DNA from: Oscillospiraceae bacterium
GTDB lineage: Bacteria > Bacillota_A > Clostridia > Oscillospirales > Oscillospiraceae
DNA length: 16,235 nucleotides
Reading direction: 5' to 3'
Assembly (NCBI GenBank): GCA_017549325.1
Contig: JAFYVA010000092.1
Location: 1-16,235 of the forward strand
Made by a program: the position numbers and the translations under genes. Of this stretch, positions 1 through 6,961 are shown piece by piece. The stretch's first letter is position 1, and each line of letters starts with the position of its first letter. Under the pieces are notes generated by a model. That model was not told where the DNA came from, made no database searches, and saw only the letters and a program-made list of their open reading frames with translations.

Positions 1-1529
1 ATACCCTTCTTGGTGCCGCCCACCTTGAAGTCCATCTCGCCGTGGAAGTCCTCCACGCCCTGAATGTCGATGAAGGTGGTGAAGGAACCGTCGTCATCCT
101 GAATCAGACCGCAGGAGATACCGGCAACGGGGGCCTTGATGGGCACGCCGGCGTCCATCAGAGCCAGAGTGGAGCCGCAGATAGAACCCTGAGAGGTAGA
201 ACCGTTGGAGGAAACCACCTCGGAGACAACGCGGATAGCGTAGGGGAACTCCTCCACGGAGGGCAGCACGGGAACCAGAGCGCGCTCAGCCAGTGCGCCG
301 TGACCGATCTCGCGGCGGCCGGGGCTGCGGGCACCGCGGGCCTCACCCACAGAGTAGGAGGGGAAGTTGTAGTGGTGCATATAGCGCTTCTCGGTCTCCT
401 CCCAGATGGTATCCAGCTTCTGGTTGGCGGAGAGAGTGTCGAGCGTGCAGACGGACAGAACCTGGGTCTGACCGCGGGTGAAGAGGCCGGAACCGTGGAC
501 GCGGGGCAGCACGGAGACTTCGGCGTCCAGAGGACGGATCTCGTTCTTGGCGCGGCCGTCAACACGGTGACCCTCCAGGAGCCAGGCCTTGACGATCTTC
601 TTCTGGAACTTGTAGGTGAACTCCTCCAGATACTGATCCATCTCGGGATACTCCTCGAGATACTTCTCGTGCCACTTCTCGATCATGGCGTTCCAGCGGG
701 TCTCGCGGACGTTCTTATCGTCGGTATCCATGGCGGCCTTGGCCTCGTCCATGAACTCGTCCACGATCTTGTCAAACAGCTCCTGATTGAACTGAGCGTG
801 GGGATAGTCAAACTTGGGCTTGCCGATCTCGGCGACCATCTGGTTGATGAGGTTGATCTGCTTCTGGTTCTCCTCGTGAGCCAGCTTGATGGCGTTGAAC
901 ATGACCTCGTTGCTGACCTCGTTGGCGCCGGCCTCGATCATGACCACCTTCTTGCCGGTGGAGACAACGGTCACATCCAGATCGGAGACCTTGTCCTGCT
1001 CATTGTTGGGGTTGACAACCAGCTCGCCGTCCACCAGACCGATCTTCAGAGCGCCCACGGGGCCGTTCCAGGGGATGTCGGAGATGGCCAGAGCGGCGGA
1101 GGTGCCGATCAGGGCAGCGATCTCGGGAGAGCAGTCACGGTCAACGGCCATGACGGTGCACATCACGGAGACATCGTTGCGGAAATCGCCGGGGAACAGG
1201 GGGCGGATGGGACGGTCGATGACACGGGAGGTCAGGATGCCCTTCTCGCCGGGACGACCCTCGCGGCGGTTGAAGCTGCCGGGGATGCGGCCCACAGCGT
1301 AGAGCTTCTCTTCAAAGTCAACGCTCAGGGGGAAGAAGTCGATGCCGTCGCGGGGACGGGGAGCGGCGGTGACACAGCAGAGAACGCGGGTGTCGCCGTA
1401 ACCCACCATGACAGCGCCGTTGGCTAGCTCGGCCAGCTTACCGGTCTCCAGCGTCAGGGGACGGCCGGCCAGATCCATGGTGTACTTGCGGTACTGGGTA
1501 AATTCGCGATGCTTGATAATGGTCGACAT
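1..1529 (-). CDS. pnp: Polynucleotide phosphorylase, 3' part missing
   Basis: PNPase is a phosphorolytic 3'-5' exoribonuclease that acts in cytoplasmic mRNA decay. The reading frame opens at 1529 with MSTIIKHREFTQY and runs unbroken off the left edge, giving 509 full residues. The first RNase PH-like domain is seen in VMVGYGDTRVL and FFPLSVDFEEK, with an all-helical linker around residues 220-330. The second RNase PH domain includes RVHGSGLFTRGQTQ, a GRREIGHG motif and, at the edge, EDFHGEMDFKVGG, where D494 and D500 match the conserved acidic metal-site positions. The KH and S1 RNA-binding domains should lie beyond the window, since the family is about 700 residues long. An AAGGAG at 1539-1544 sits 9 nt before the ATG and fixes the start. 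It lies downstream of rpsO, the classic rpsO-pnp order. Confidence 0.97.
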   Translation of the reverse strand, partial: MSTIIKHREFTQYRKYTMDLAGRPLTLETGKLAELANGAVMVGYGDTRVLCCVTAAPRPRDGIDFFPLSVDFEEKLYAVGRIPGSFNRREGRPGEKGILTSRVIDRPIRPLFPGDFRNDVSVMCTVMAVDRDCSPEIAALIGTSAALAISDIPWNGPVGALKIGLVDGELVVNPNNEQDKVSDLDVTVVSTGKKVVMIEAGANEVSNEVMFNAIKLAHEENQKQINLINQMVAEIGKPKFDYPHAQFNQELFDKIVDEFMDEAKAAMDTDDKNVRETRWNAMIEKWHEKYLEEYPEMDQYLEEFTYKFQKKIVKAWLLEGHRVDGRAKNEIRPLDAEVSVLPRVHGSGLFTRGQTQVLSVCTLDTLSANQKLDTIWEETEKRYMHHYNFPSYSVGEARGARSPGRREIGHGALAERALVPVLPSVEEFPYAIRVVSEVVSSNGSTSQGSICGSTLALMDAGVPIKAPVAGISCGLIQDDDGSFTTFIDIQGVEDFHGEMDFKVGGTKKG

Positions 1530-1589
1530 AGCAGTGTACTCCTTTTCTTGATTTGTGTTTGGATAGGGTTACTTCCTATGCCGCAGCCA

Positions 1590-1651
1590 CCGTTAGCACT
1601 TGAAAATACCGCGAAACACGGCGGTTTCGACGCATTTTCAACTGCTAAAGG
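1590..1651 (-). promoter_or_regulatory. Long imperfect hairpin in the pnp leader
   Basis: Arms 1591-1617 and 1624-1650 form an inverted repeat with 21 of 27 positions complementary and a 6-nt loop at 1618-1623. One further pair, 1608/1633, becomes a G-U wobble in the minus-strand RNA, and 1590/1651 adds a closing pair. The element sits about 60 nt upstream of the pnp start and has no T-run, so it does not look like a terminator. In Escherichia coli a long stem in the pnp leader is cut by RNase III and mediates autoregulation by PNPase. A similar role here is inference from position and shape. Confidence 0.55.
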
Positions 1652-1677
1652 CGTAGAGGAGCGGCACGGGAAAAGGT

Positions 1678-1710
1678 GAAAGAAGGGTGATGCGCTCAGC
1701 ACATCACCCT
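1678..1710 (-). terminator. Hairpin after rpsO, probable (leaky) terminator
   Basis: A perfect 9-bp stem pairs 1684-1692 with 1702-1710 (AGGGTGATG against CATCACCCT), with further pairing inside the loop. On the minus strand it lies 14 nt after the rpsO stop and is followed by TCTTTC, only a moderate U-tract. No strong promoter is visible between it and pnp, so read-through from rpsO into pnp is likely and the hairpin may act as an attenuator or an mRNA 3'-end stabiliser. Confidence 0.55.
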
Positions 1711-1723
1711 GATTTCAAAAAAC

Positions 1724-1990
1724 TTACTTACGCAGACCCAGCTTGGCGATGAGGGCACGATAACGCTCGATGTCCTTCTTGGCCAGGTAGTCCAGCAGAC
1801 GACGGCGCTTACCGATCATCATCTGCATACCACGACGGCTGTGGAAGTCATGGGGATGAACCTTCAGATGAGCGGTCAGCTGGGCAATACGCTCGGTGAG
1901 AATCGCAACCTGAACCTCGGGGGAACCGGTGTCGGTCTCGTGAGTGCGGTTGTTCTCGATGATAGCGGTCTTCTGATCTTTCAGCATCAT
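1724..1990 (-). CDS. rpsO: 30S ribosomal protein S15
   Basis: S15 is a primary 16S rRNA-binding protein of the 30S platform. The 88-residue product has the usual family length. It carries the S15 landmarks [37 protein letters not shown], and KRRRLLDYL followed by [12 protein letters not shown] at the C-terminus. Two adjacent ATG codons (1990 and 1987) could serve as start. An AGGTGG at 2001-2006 (minus strand) is 10 nt from the first, which is preferred. It has its own promoter at 2105-2133 and precedes pnp, so the two are probably partly co-transcribed. S15 represses its own translation through mRNA leader structures in several bacteria, and the leader here is described separately. Confidence 0.98.
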   Translation of the reverse strand: MMLKDQKTAIIENNRTHETDTGSPEVQVAILTERIAQLTAHLKVHPHDFHSRRGMQMMIGKRRRLLDYLAKKDIERYRALIAKLGLRK

Positions 1991-2098
1991 AGTTGTGTTT
2001 CCACCTTTCTTAATTTCTGCCGTGCCACTGCGTCAAAGGACAGGTGAATCGATCCGTGTAACGAAGTTAGCCGGCCATATTGCTGCACATTCGCGTGC
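1991..2098 (-). promoter_or_regulatory. rpsO 5' leader, candidate S15 autoregulatory RNA
   Basis: About 107 nt separate the predicted transcription start from the rpsO ATG, which is long for this compact genome. The RNA contains a hairpin at 2054-2074: CCG/CGG outer pairs, a 2x2 internal loop, then TAAC/GTTA around a TTC loop. It also contains a CACCT (plus positions 2042-2046) exactly complementary to the AGGTG of the Shine-Dalgarno at 2001-2006. Pairing of these two would hide the ribosome site. S15 leader autoregulation is known in several phyla with different RNA folds. Assignment here is inference. Confidence 0.4.
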
Positions 2099-2104
2099 CA
2101 AATT

Positions 2105-2133
2105 AGAATAGCACAAAAATTTTGCCTTGTAAA
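2105..2133 (-). promoter_or_regulatory. rpsO promoter, sigma-A type
   Basis: Read on the minus strand, a -35 TTTACA (2128-2133) is followed after exactly 17 nt by a -10 TATTCT (2105-2110). Both hexamers are close to the vegetative consensus. It starts about 28 nt after the stop codon of the ATP-grasp gene upstream and drives rpsO and probably pnp. Confidence 0.75.
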
Positions 2134-2161
2134 GACTTTTTTGCGGCTTTTTCTATATTTT

Positions 2162-3181
2162 TTACACGGTAATGCCCAGTTTTGTGAACAGGGGGATCAG
2201 GCCCTGACGGGGATGGGGATCGCCGTCGTCGGGAATCTGGGCCAGATCGTAGCCGGGATAATCGTTGCCCTCGATAATGGCGGGGCCGTGCTCGGTCATG
2301 CAGATGTCCCAGCCCACGTAGCGGAACTCGGGATACATCATGGCGGCCTTCAGTGCCAGTGCCTTGACCTCCTCGTGATAGGGCATCTGATAGCCCTTGA
2401 GCACCACGCCGGTGGTGGGGTGTACATCGTGCTTGATGAGCTCCTCGTCGTGGCCCTGACTGCAGATGCGGCCGGTGTCCAGATCAAAGCGCATGGTGAT
2501 GCCGCCGCGGCCCATATTGTCGAAGGCCACGCCGCCGGTGCCGGCCTTGCAGGCGGCATAGATCACGTGGGCCTCGTCATCCTTGACGAAGGTGGCCACG
2601 CGGATGCAGTTGACGGAATCGGGATGCAGCGCTGCGGCCTGAGGATGCTGGCGAATGACCTCCTCGGCGATACCGAGACGCTTGGCGGGATTCTTCACAT
2701 AGACCCACATCTCATGGAGATCGGCGAAATCCTTCTTATACAGCTTCTCGATGCCGCTGCCGCAATCCAGATCCACAGGCTTGACGATCACGTCCTCGCG
2801 GTTTTCCATGAACGCGGCGAACTCCTCCTCCGTGCAGGTGAAGATGTTCAGCGCCTCGCGGCCCATCAAGTGACGGAACTTCTCAAAAAAGGCGTTCTTA
2901 TCATTGAAAATGGCGGCGTCGGTGCGGTTATTGACACGCTTGACGAAGGCAGCGGAACGCACGCGGGTGAGATAGGTGGCGCGCTCGGCATCGGAGAGGC
3001 ACCAAAACTCAAACATCATATAGTCGGTGGGGCCGGCGCCGTACTTCTTGGCGCAGCGGAGCATGTCCACAAACAATGTGGCCGTGGGCTTGCCGCAGAT
3101 CTTATGGGCTTCCTTGGCCTTTTCCCACACGCGGCCCAGAGGCACTTCCTTGGCAGCTTTCATCACAGAGGAGAGTTTCAT
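2162..3181 (-). CDS. Sugar-transfer-associated ATP-grasp protein, substrate unknown
   Basis: The 339-residue protein looks like the ATP-grasp branch often annotated as 'sugar-transfer associated' or 'alpha-L-glutamate ligase-related'. ATP-grasp enzymes couple ATP hydrolysis to joining a carboxylate to an amine or similar nucleophile through an acyl-phosphate. Visible landmarks are VIVKPVDLDCGSGIEKL, with a probable ATP-contacting K134, and a C-terminal metal-binding set D292 (VGWDI), E304 and N306 (IIEGNDYPG). No signal peptide or membrane segment is seen, so it is cytoplasmic. An AAGGA lies 11 nt before the ATG at 3181. Members elsewhere sit in surface-polysaccharide loci, but here the gene stands alone upstream of rpsO, so the substrate cannot be inferred. 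No terminator is seen before the rpsO promoter, so some read-through into rpsO is likely. Confidence 0.75.
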   Translation of the reverse strand: MKLSSVMKAAKEVPLGRVWEKAKEAHKICGKPTATLFVDMLRCAKKYGAGPTDYMMFEFWCLSDAERATYLTRVRSAAFVKRVNNRTDAAIFNDKNAFFEKFRHLMGREALNIFTCTEEEFAAFMENREDVIVKPVDLDCGSGIEKLYKKDFADLHEMWVYVKNPAKRLGIAEEVIRQHPQAAALHPDSVNCIRVATFVKDDEAHVIYAACKAGTGGVAFDNMGRGGITMRFDLDTGRICSQGHDEELIKHDVHPTTGVVLKGYQMPYHEEVKALALKAAMMYPEFRYVGWDICMTEHGPAIIEGNDYPGYDLAQIPDDGDPHPRQGLIPLFTKLGITV

Positions 3182-3217
3182 AGTATATCAATTCCTTTCG
3201 AAAAATATCCATCCCTT

Positions 3218-3226
3218 ATTATAACA
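3218..3226 (-). promoter_or_regulatory. Extended -10 promoter of the ATP-grasp gene
   Basis: The minus strand reads TGTTATAAT, a perfect -10 with the extended TGn element, about 37 nt before the start codon. The -35 region (CTTTTC at 17-nt spacing) is poor, as is usual for extended -10 promoters. It is divergent from the plus-strand promoter at 3271-3299. Confidence 0.6.
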
Positions 3227-3270
3227 ACATTTTCCCAAAAGAAAAGATAAAATTTTCCCAGCGGCGCTAC

Positions 3271-3299
3271 TTGACAAACTGTGTGGCACTGTGCTATAA
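3271..3299 (+). promoter_or_regulatory. Promoter of the ytr-like operon
   Basis: A perfect -35 TTGACA (3271-3276) is followed after 17 nt by a -10 CTATAA (3294-3299). Transcription would start near 3306, inside the inverted repeat at 3300-3322, which explains how a repressor could control it. Confidence 0.75.
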
Positions 3300-3322
3300 G
3301 TGTATTAATACAACTAGTACAC
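3300..3322 (+). promoter_or_regulatory. Probable operator of the YtrA-like repressor
   Basis: The 23-bp site has two 10-bp half-sites, GTGTATTAAT and ACTAGTACAC, separated by 3 bp. Eight of ten positions are complementary. It abuts the -10 box and covers the predicted start point. A symmetric site here, directly before a GntR-family gene, is the expected position for autorepression. Which protein binds it is inference. Confidence 0.6.
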
Positions 3323-3348
3323 TCAACACACAGAAAGGAGGGTTTGCC

Positions 3349-3723
3349 ATGATCCATCTGGATTACCGGGATAGCCGCCCCATCTATCAGCAGGTGAAGG
3401 ACACCCTGCGCCGCCATATTGTGACGGGCGTGCTGATGCCGGGAGAGAAATTGCCCTCGGTGCGCGCACTGGCCTCTCAGTTGTCCATCAACCCCAACAC
3501 CATCCAGCGTGCCTACGCGGAACTGGAAGCGGAGGGCTACATCTTCTCCGTCACCGGTAAGGGGAATTTCGTGGCCGAGGGCGAGACGCAGAATCTGGCG
3601 CGCCGCGAGGAATTACTGGCAAAAATGAAACCCATTATGGAGGAGCTGAAGGCGCTCGGCGTGACCGCCGAGGAAATGGCAGCGCTTTGGGAAGGAGGAA
3701 ACGACCATGCTGCAGGCAAATAA
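3349..3723 (+). CDS. GntR-family repressor, YtrA type
   Basis: This 124-residue DNA-binding protein has an N-terminal winged helix-turn-helix of the GntR family: RPIYQQVKDTLRRHI, then MPGEKLPSVRALA, then NPNTIQRAYAELE and the wing SVTGKGNFV, ending near residue 78. Only about 45 helical residues follow, which is the short effector or dimer region of the YtrA subgroup rather than the large ligand domain of FadR or HutC types. The ATG at 3349 is preceded by AAAGGAGGG at 3334-3342. Longer in-frame openings upstream would lie in the promoter and are rejected. The last 17 nt overlap the ABC ATPase gene. In Bacillus subtilis YtrA represses an ABC operon induced by cell-wall antibiotics, and the arrangement here is the same in kind. 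Confidence 0.9.
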   Translation: MIHLDYRDSRPIYQQVKDTLRRHIVTGVLMPGEKLPSVRALASQLSINPNTIQRAYAELEAEGYIFSVTGKGNFVAEGETQNLARREELLAKMKPIMEELKALGVTAEEMAALWEGGNDHAAGK

Positions 3724-4603
3724 GGTAGTAAAGACATTCGATGGCTTCCGCGCACTGGACGAGGCCACGCTGACCGTCCCCAAGGGCTCGGTCTACGGAC
3801 TGGTTGGCCCCAACGGAGCGGGCAAGTCCACCATCATCCGCCACTTTACCGGCGTATACCGTCCCGACAGCGGCGAGCTGACGCTGGAGGGCAACCCCAT
3901 TTACGAGCGCGACGACATCAAGCGTCGCCTGTGTGTCATCCCCGATGACTGGTACTATTTCCCCCAGTGGTCCATCCGTGAGATGGCGGGCCTGTACGAG
4001 GGTATGTACCCCACCTTCAGCCGTGAGCGCTATGAGAAGATGAAGCAGGTCTTCCCCCTCGATGAAAAGCAGATGATCCGCCGTATGTCCAAGGGTATGC
4101 AGAAGCAGGCGGCCTTCTGGCTCACCATGAGCTGTATGCCGGAGTATCTCATCCTCGACGAGCCGGTGGATGGCCTCGATCCCGTCATGCGCCGTCAGGT
4201 CTGGTCCTTGTTGCTGGGCGATGTGGCCGAGCGAGGCACCACGGTGCTGGTGTCCAGCCACAACCTCCGCGAACTGGAGGATGTGTGCGACCACGTGGGT
4301 ATTATGAATAAGGGTCAGGTGCTCTTGGAGCGGAGCCTTTCCGACCTGCAGGACAACACCGTGAAGCTGCAGGTGGCCTTTGCCGACGGTGACGGAACGA
4401 TGCCTGCGGAGCTGGACGTCCTCCACCACGAGCACATCGGCCGCGTCCATACCTATATCGTCCGTGGCAACCGCGAGGAAATGCTCGCCCGTGTGGCCGC
4501 GCTGAACCCCATCCTGCTGGAGGCCATTCCTCTGACGCTGGAGGAGATCTTTATCTATGAGCTGGGAGGTGAAGACTATGCTGTCAAAGACATCGTCCTG
4601 TGA
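3707..4603 (+). CDS. ABC transporter ATP-binding protein, YtrB-like
   Basis: This 298-residue cytoplasmic ATPase would drive the membrane partner encoded next. It has Walker A GPNGAGKS (34-41), a signature region read as MSKGMQKQ (127-134) in place of LSGGQ, Walker B YLILDEP (147-153), a D-loop GLDP and the switch histidine in VSSHNL (H185). The position where most ABC ATPases carry a Q-loop glutamine reads VIPDD. The altered signature and Q-loop resemble other members of the GntR-linked ABC-2 group. About 80 residues follow the nucleotide-binding domain. An AAGGAGG precedes the start within the end of the GntR gene, and the gene overlaps the permease gene by 26 nt, so translation is probably coupled. 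Confidence 0.92.
   Translation: MLQANKVVKTFDGFRALDEATLTVPKGSVYGLVGPNGAGKSTIIRHFTGVYRPDSGELTLEGNPIYERDDIKRRLCVIPDDWYYFPQWSIREMAGLYEGMYPTFSRERYEKMKQVFPLDEKQMIRRMSKGMQKQAAFWLTMSCMPEYLILDEPVDGLDPVMRRQVWSLLLGDVAERGTTVLVSSHNLRELEDVCDHVGIMNKGQVLLERSLSDLQDNTVKLQVAFADGDGTMPAELDVLHHEHIGRVHTYIVRGNREEMLARVAALNPILLEAIPLTLEEIFIYELGGEDYAVKDIVL
4564..4571 (+). promoter_or_regulatory. Ribosome binding site fixing the permease start
   Basis: GGGAGGTG lies 6 nt before the ATG at 4578. An earlier in-frame ATG at 4557 would put this site inside its own coding sequence, so 4578 is preferred. Confidence 0.7.
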
Positions 4604-6518
4604 GCGCACGCTGCGTCGCGCCGACTGGCGCCGCTTCTGGCCGCTGCTGTTCCTCTACGGAGCCGTATGGATGATGCTCCTGCCTCTGGGGCTGTGGAAC
4701 CGCCGCTGGTCCGTCCAAAACGCCGAGACGGTGCAGGATATCCTGCGCAGTATCGAGAACCCCATCTATGATTGCGTCACCGCTGCGGTGCCCATCGCCG
4801 CCGTCTTCGCCGTGCTGCTGGCCATGACCCTGTACGGCTACCTGATGAACGGCCGCAGTGTGGGCCTCATGCACGCCCTGCCTGTGAACCGTACCAAGCA
4901 GTTTTTCAATCACTTCCGCGTGGGCGTGGAGATCTTCACCATCGTCCATGTGGCCACTTTTGTCGTCTCCGTGCTGGTGATGAGCGGCTACGGTGTGATC
5001 TCTTGGGAGGGAATCCTCACTTGGTTTGCCGTAGCGGAGCTGAACTGCCTGTTCTTCTTCTCGCTGGCCACCCTCTGCGCCATGGTCACCGGCTGGGTGA
5101 TCGCCATCCCCGTCATCTATGTGGGCGTCAACGCCATGTTCGTGGTGTTTTATTCGCTGCTGCAGCTGATGTTCAGCCAGTTCTACTGGGGTTACTCCAA
5201 CTCCGGCTACCCCGAGCTGATCAGCTGGCTCACCCCCTTCGAGCGGTTGCTCAACACCGCCAGCGACACTTATGTGTGGCGCGAGAGTCCGGGATACGCC
5301 GAGCATCACCTCTCCGCTGAGGGCTGGACGGCGCTGATCGTCTACACCGTGGTGGCGGCGGTATTCGTTGCCGTGGCGTGGCTCTTCTATAAGGCGCGCC
5401 GCAGTGAGAGTGCCGGCGATGCCATCGTATTCGACTGGCTGCGCCCCATCGTGCTCTATGTCATCTCTGTGGTGGGCGGCATGGGCTTCGGCTACCTGCT
5501 GTACTACCTCATCGGCCTTGACAACAGCGACTCGCTGCTGCTGTTGCTGCTGTGCCAGATCGTCAGCGGCGTGGTGGTATACTTCGCCGTGCAGATGTTG
5601 CTGCAAAAGTCCTTTAAGGTGTTCAATCGCCGCGGCTGGCTGGGTGCGGTGCTGCTGGCCGTGATCCTCATTGTCATCGCCGCCGTGGTGAAGTTTGACC
5701 TTCTGGGCTATGAGCGCTATGTTCCCGCCGAGGACAAGGTCGCATCGGTGGAGTTCAGAGGCAGCATGATGAGCGACTATACCTATAATGACGAGGCTTC
5801 CCGCATCGAGAAGATCACCGCCATCCACGCGGCCATTCTGGCGCAGGGACAGGATGATCCTGCGGATGAGCTCTATCCCGGGGAAGACGCCGGTGTCTGG
5901 CACAACTTCTCCTTTACCTACCACATGAGCAACGGTACCCGCATCCACCGCAATTACGCCCTGACGGTGCAGCCGGGCAGCGAGCTCCACGAGCTGATGA
6001 ACGAGTTTCTCAACGCCCGCGGCGTCTATGCCGAGAGCTTCTTCCGCGGCTATGACTACGATTTTACCGACCACATCACCGGCGGCTACTATCACAACTG
6101 GCGTGACGAGGCCTACGGCAACGAGGTCATTATCGATGCCGCGACGGGCGAGGTGACGGCGGTTGCTTCGTCGCCCGTGCGGGAACAGCAGTTGACCAAG
6201 GCGCAGGCACAGGCGCTCCATCGCGCTGTGGGCGAGCACATTGAGCGCAAGGACAGCGAGTTTATCGACGCCCTGTATTACTGGGACTACGATGACACGA
6301 AGCGCACCACCTTCAATCTGGAGTTCCGTGGCCGGCCGGAGCAGTATGAGGCTGCCTACTATGCAAGCGAAATGCCTGTGGATGCAGGCTACGCCGACGA
6401 GTGGTATCTCGACAGCATCCCCGCCGACTGTACCGAGGTGATGGATCTCATCATCGAATTTGGCCTTGCCAACAGCTATGACGATCTCCTCTATCCTGAG
6501 GAGGAGATGAAGTACTAA
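4578..6518 (+). CDS. ABC-2-type permease with large C-terminal domain
   Basis: The 646-residue product is the likely membrane partner of the ATPase just upstream. About nine hydrophobic segments can be read, near residues 21-39, 68-88, 117-138, 150-170, 172-197, 251-270, 290-311, 318-343 and 354-373. The stretch ALPVNRTKQFFNHF between segments 2 and 3 is typical of ABC-2 permeases linked to GntR regulators. Residues from about 380 to 646 form a hydrophilic, acidic and aromatic-rich domain with no membrane segment. It is probably extracytoplasmic and may be the domain family called DUF6449, though that name is from memory. The transported substrate is unknown. A short leucine-rich run lies at residues 320-325. 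The lipoprotein gene begins 10 nt after the stop. Confidence 0.8.
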   Translation: MLSKTSSCERTLRRADWRRFWPLLFLYGAVWMMLLPLGLWNRRWSVQNAETVQDILRSIENPIYDCVTAAVPIAAVFAVLLAMTLYGYLMNGRSVGLMHALPVNRTKQFFNHFRVGVEIFTIVHVATFVVSVLVMSGYGVISWEGILTWFAVAELNCLFFFSLATLCAMVTGWVIAIPVIYVGVNAMFVVFYSLLQLMFSQFYWGYSNSGYPELISWLTPFERLLNTASDTYVWRESPGYAEHHLSAEGWTALIVYTVVAAVFVAVAWLFYKARRSESAGDAIVFDWLRPIVLYVISVVGGMGFGYLLYYLIGLDNSDSLLLLLLCQIVSGVVVYFAVQMLLQKSFKVFNRRGWLGAVLLAVILIVIAAVVKFDLLGYERYVPAEDKVASVEFRGSMMSDYTYNDEASRIEKITAIHAAILAQGQDDPADELYPGEDAGVWHNFSFTYHMSNGTRIHRNYALTVQPGSELHELMNEFLNARGVYAESFFRGYDYDFTDHITGGYYHNWRDEAYGNEVIIDAATGEVTAVASSPVREQQLTKAQAQALHRAVGEHIERKDSEFIDALYYWDYDDTKRTTFNLEFRGRPEQYEAAYYASEMPVDAGYADEWYLDSIPADCTEVMDLIIEFGLANSYDDLLYPEEEMKY

Positions 6519-6528
6519 GAGGTGCCCT

Positions 6529-6942
6529 ATGAAAAAACTGTTTGTGGGATTGCTCCTCTGTGCCGCGCTCCTGTCCCTTACCGCCTGCGGTGGCGGCGAT
6601 GTGGACGAAGTGTGGATTGAGGAAATGTCCTCCGAGATCTATGAAGAGGGCGAGCTGGAAGTAGGCGTCGCGGTGGTGCTGGACTATTTCAAGAAGCATT
6701 ATGGAAACAGTGCCCTGTGGAATGTGGCGTATGTGGGTGATGAAAACCTCGAGACCTACAAAATGGCTGCCCTCCGCAACGGCAGCGATCAGGTGATGGC
6801 CTTTTCCACGACCATTGATGTTGGCTTAGAGCCTGAAAACTCTTCGCTAATAGAAGGCAGCGTCTACTCGGACTATGTGTTCATCCTTGCTTATCTCGAC
6901 GACGAGTGGCAAGTGGTGTCTGTGGTTGACGAAAGTGAATAA
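6529..6942 (+). CDS. Small lipoprotein at the end of the ytr-like operon
   Basis: The 137-residue protein starts with a lipoprotein signal peptide (MKKLFVGLLLCAALLSLTAC) whose lipidated cysteine would be C20, followed by GGGDVDE. The mature part is acidic, about 117 residues long, and ends in WQVVSVVDESE. I do not recognise the family. YSDYVFILAYLDDEWQVV looks like a strand pair of a small alpha/beta or NTF2-like fold, which is only a guess. An AGAGGTG lies just before the ATG, and the gene follows the permease stop by 10 nt, so it belongs to the same transcript. A surface-anchored partner of the ABC complex is the simplest reading. Confidence 0.8.
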   Translation: MKKLFVGLLLCAALLSLTACGGGDVDEVWIEEMSSEIYEEGELEVGVAVVLDYFKKHYGNSALWNVAYVGDENLETYKMAALRNGSDQVMAFSTTIDVGLEPENSSLIEGSVYSDYVFILAYLDDEWQVVSVVDESE

Positions 6943-6961
6943 ATAAGCAAAAACAGCAAAA

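Noticed and set aside
42..1427. Open frame of 461 codons on the plus strand opposite pnp
   Set aside because: It mirrors the codon bias of pnp, which avoids codons that read as stops on the other strand. The product is low-complexity (G, V, L, D, H) with no recognisable fold, and pnp itself is certain.
1563..1579. Small hairpin ATAGG/CCTAT near the pnp ribosome site
   Set aside because: Five base pairs with a 7-nt loop are expected by chance, and no other signal supports a role.
3271..3348. N-terminal extension of the GntR-type regulator
   Set aside because: It would begin in the -35 box and contain the promoter and operator. The strong ribosome site at 3334-3342 fixes the start at 3349.
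4584..6239. Open frame of 551 codons opposite the permease
   Set aside because: The product is dominated by H, Q, A, E and V with no motif, while the plus-strand frame has coherent membrane segments, a ribosome site and operon context.
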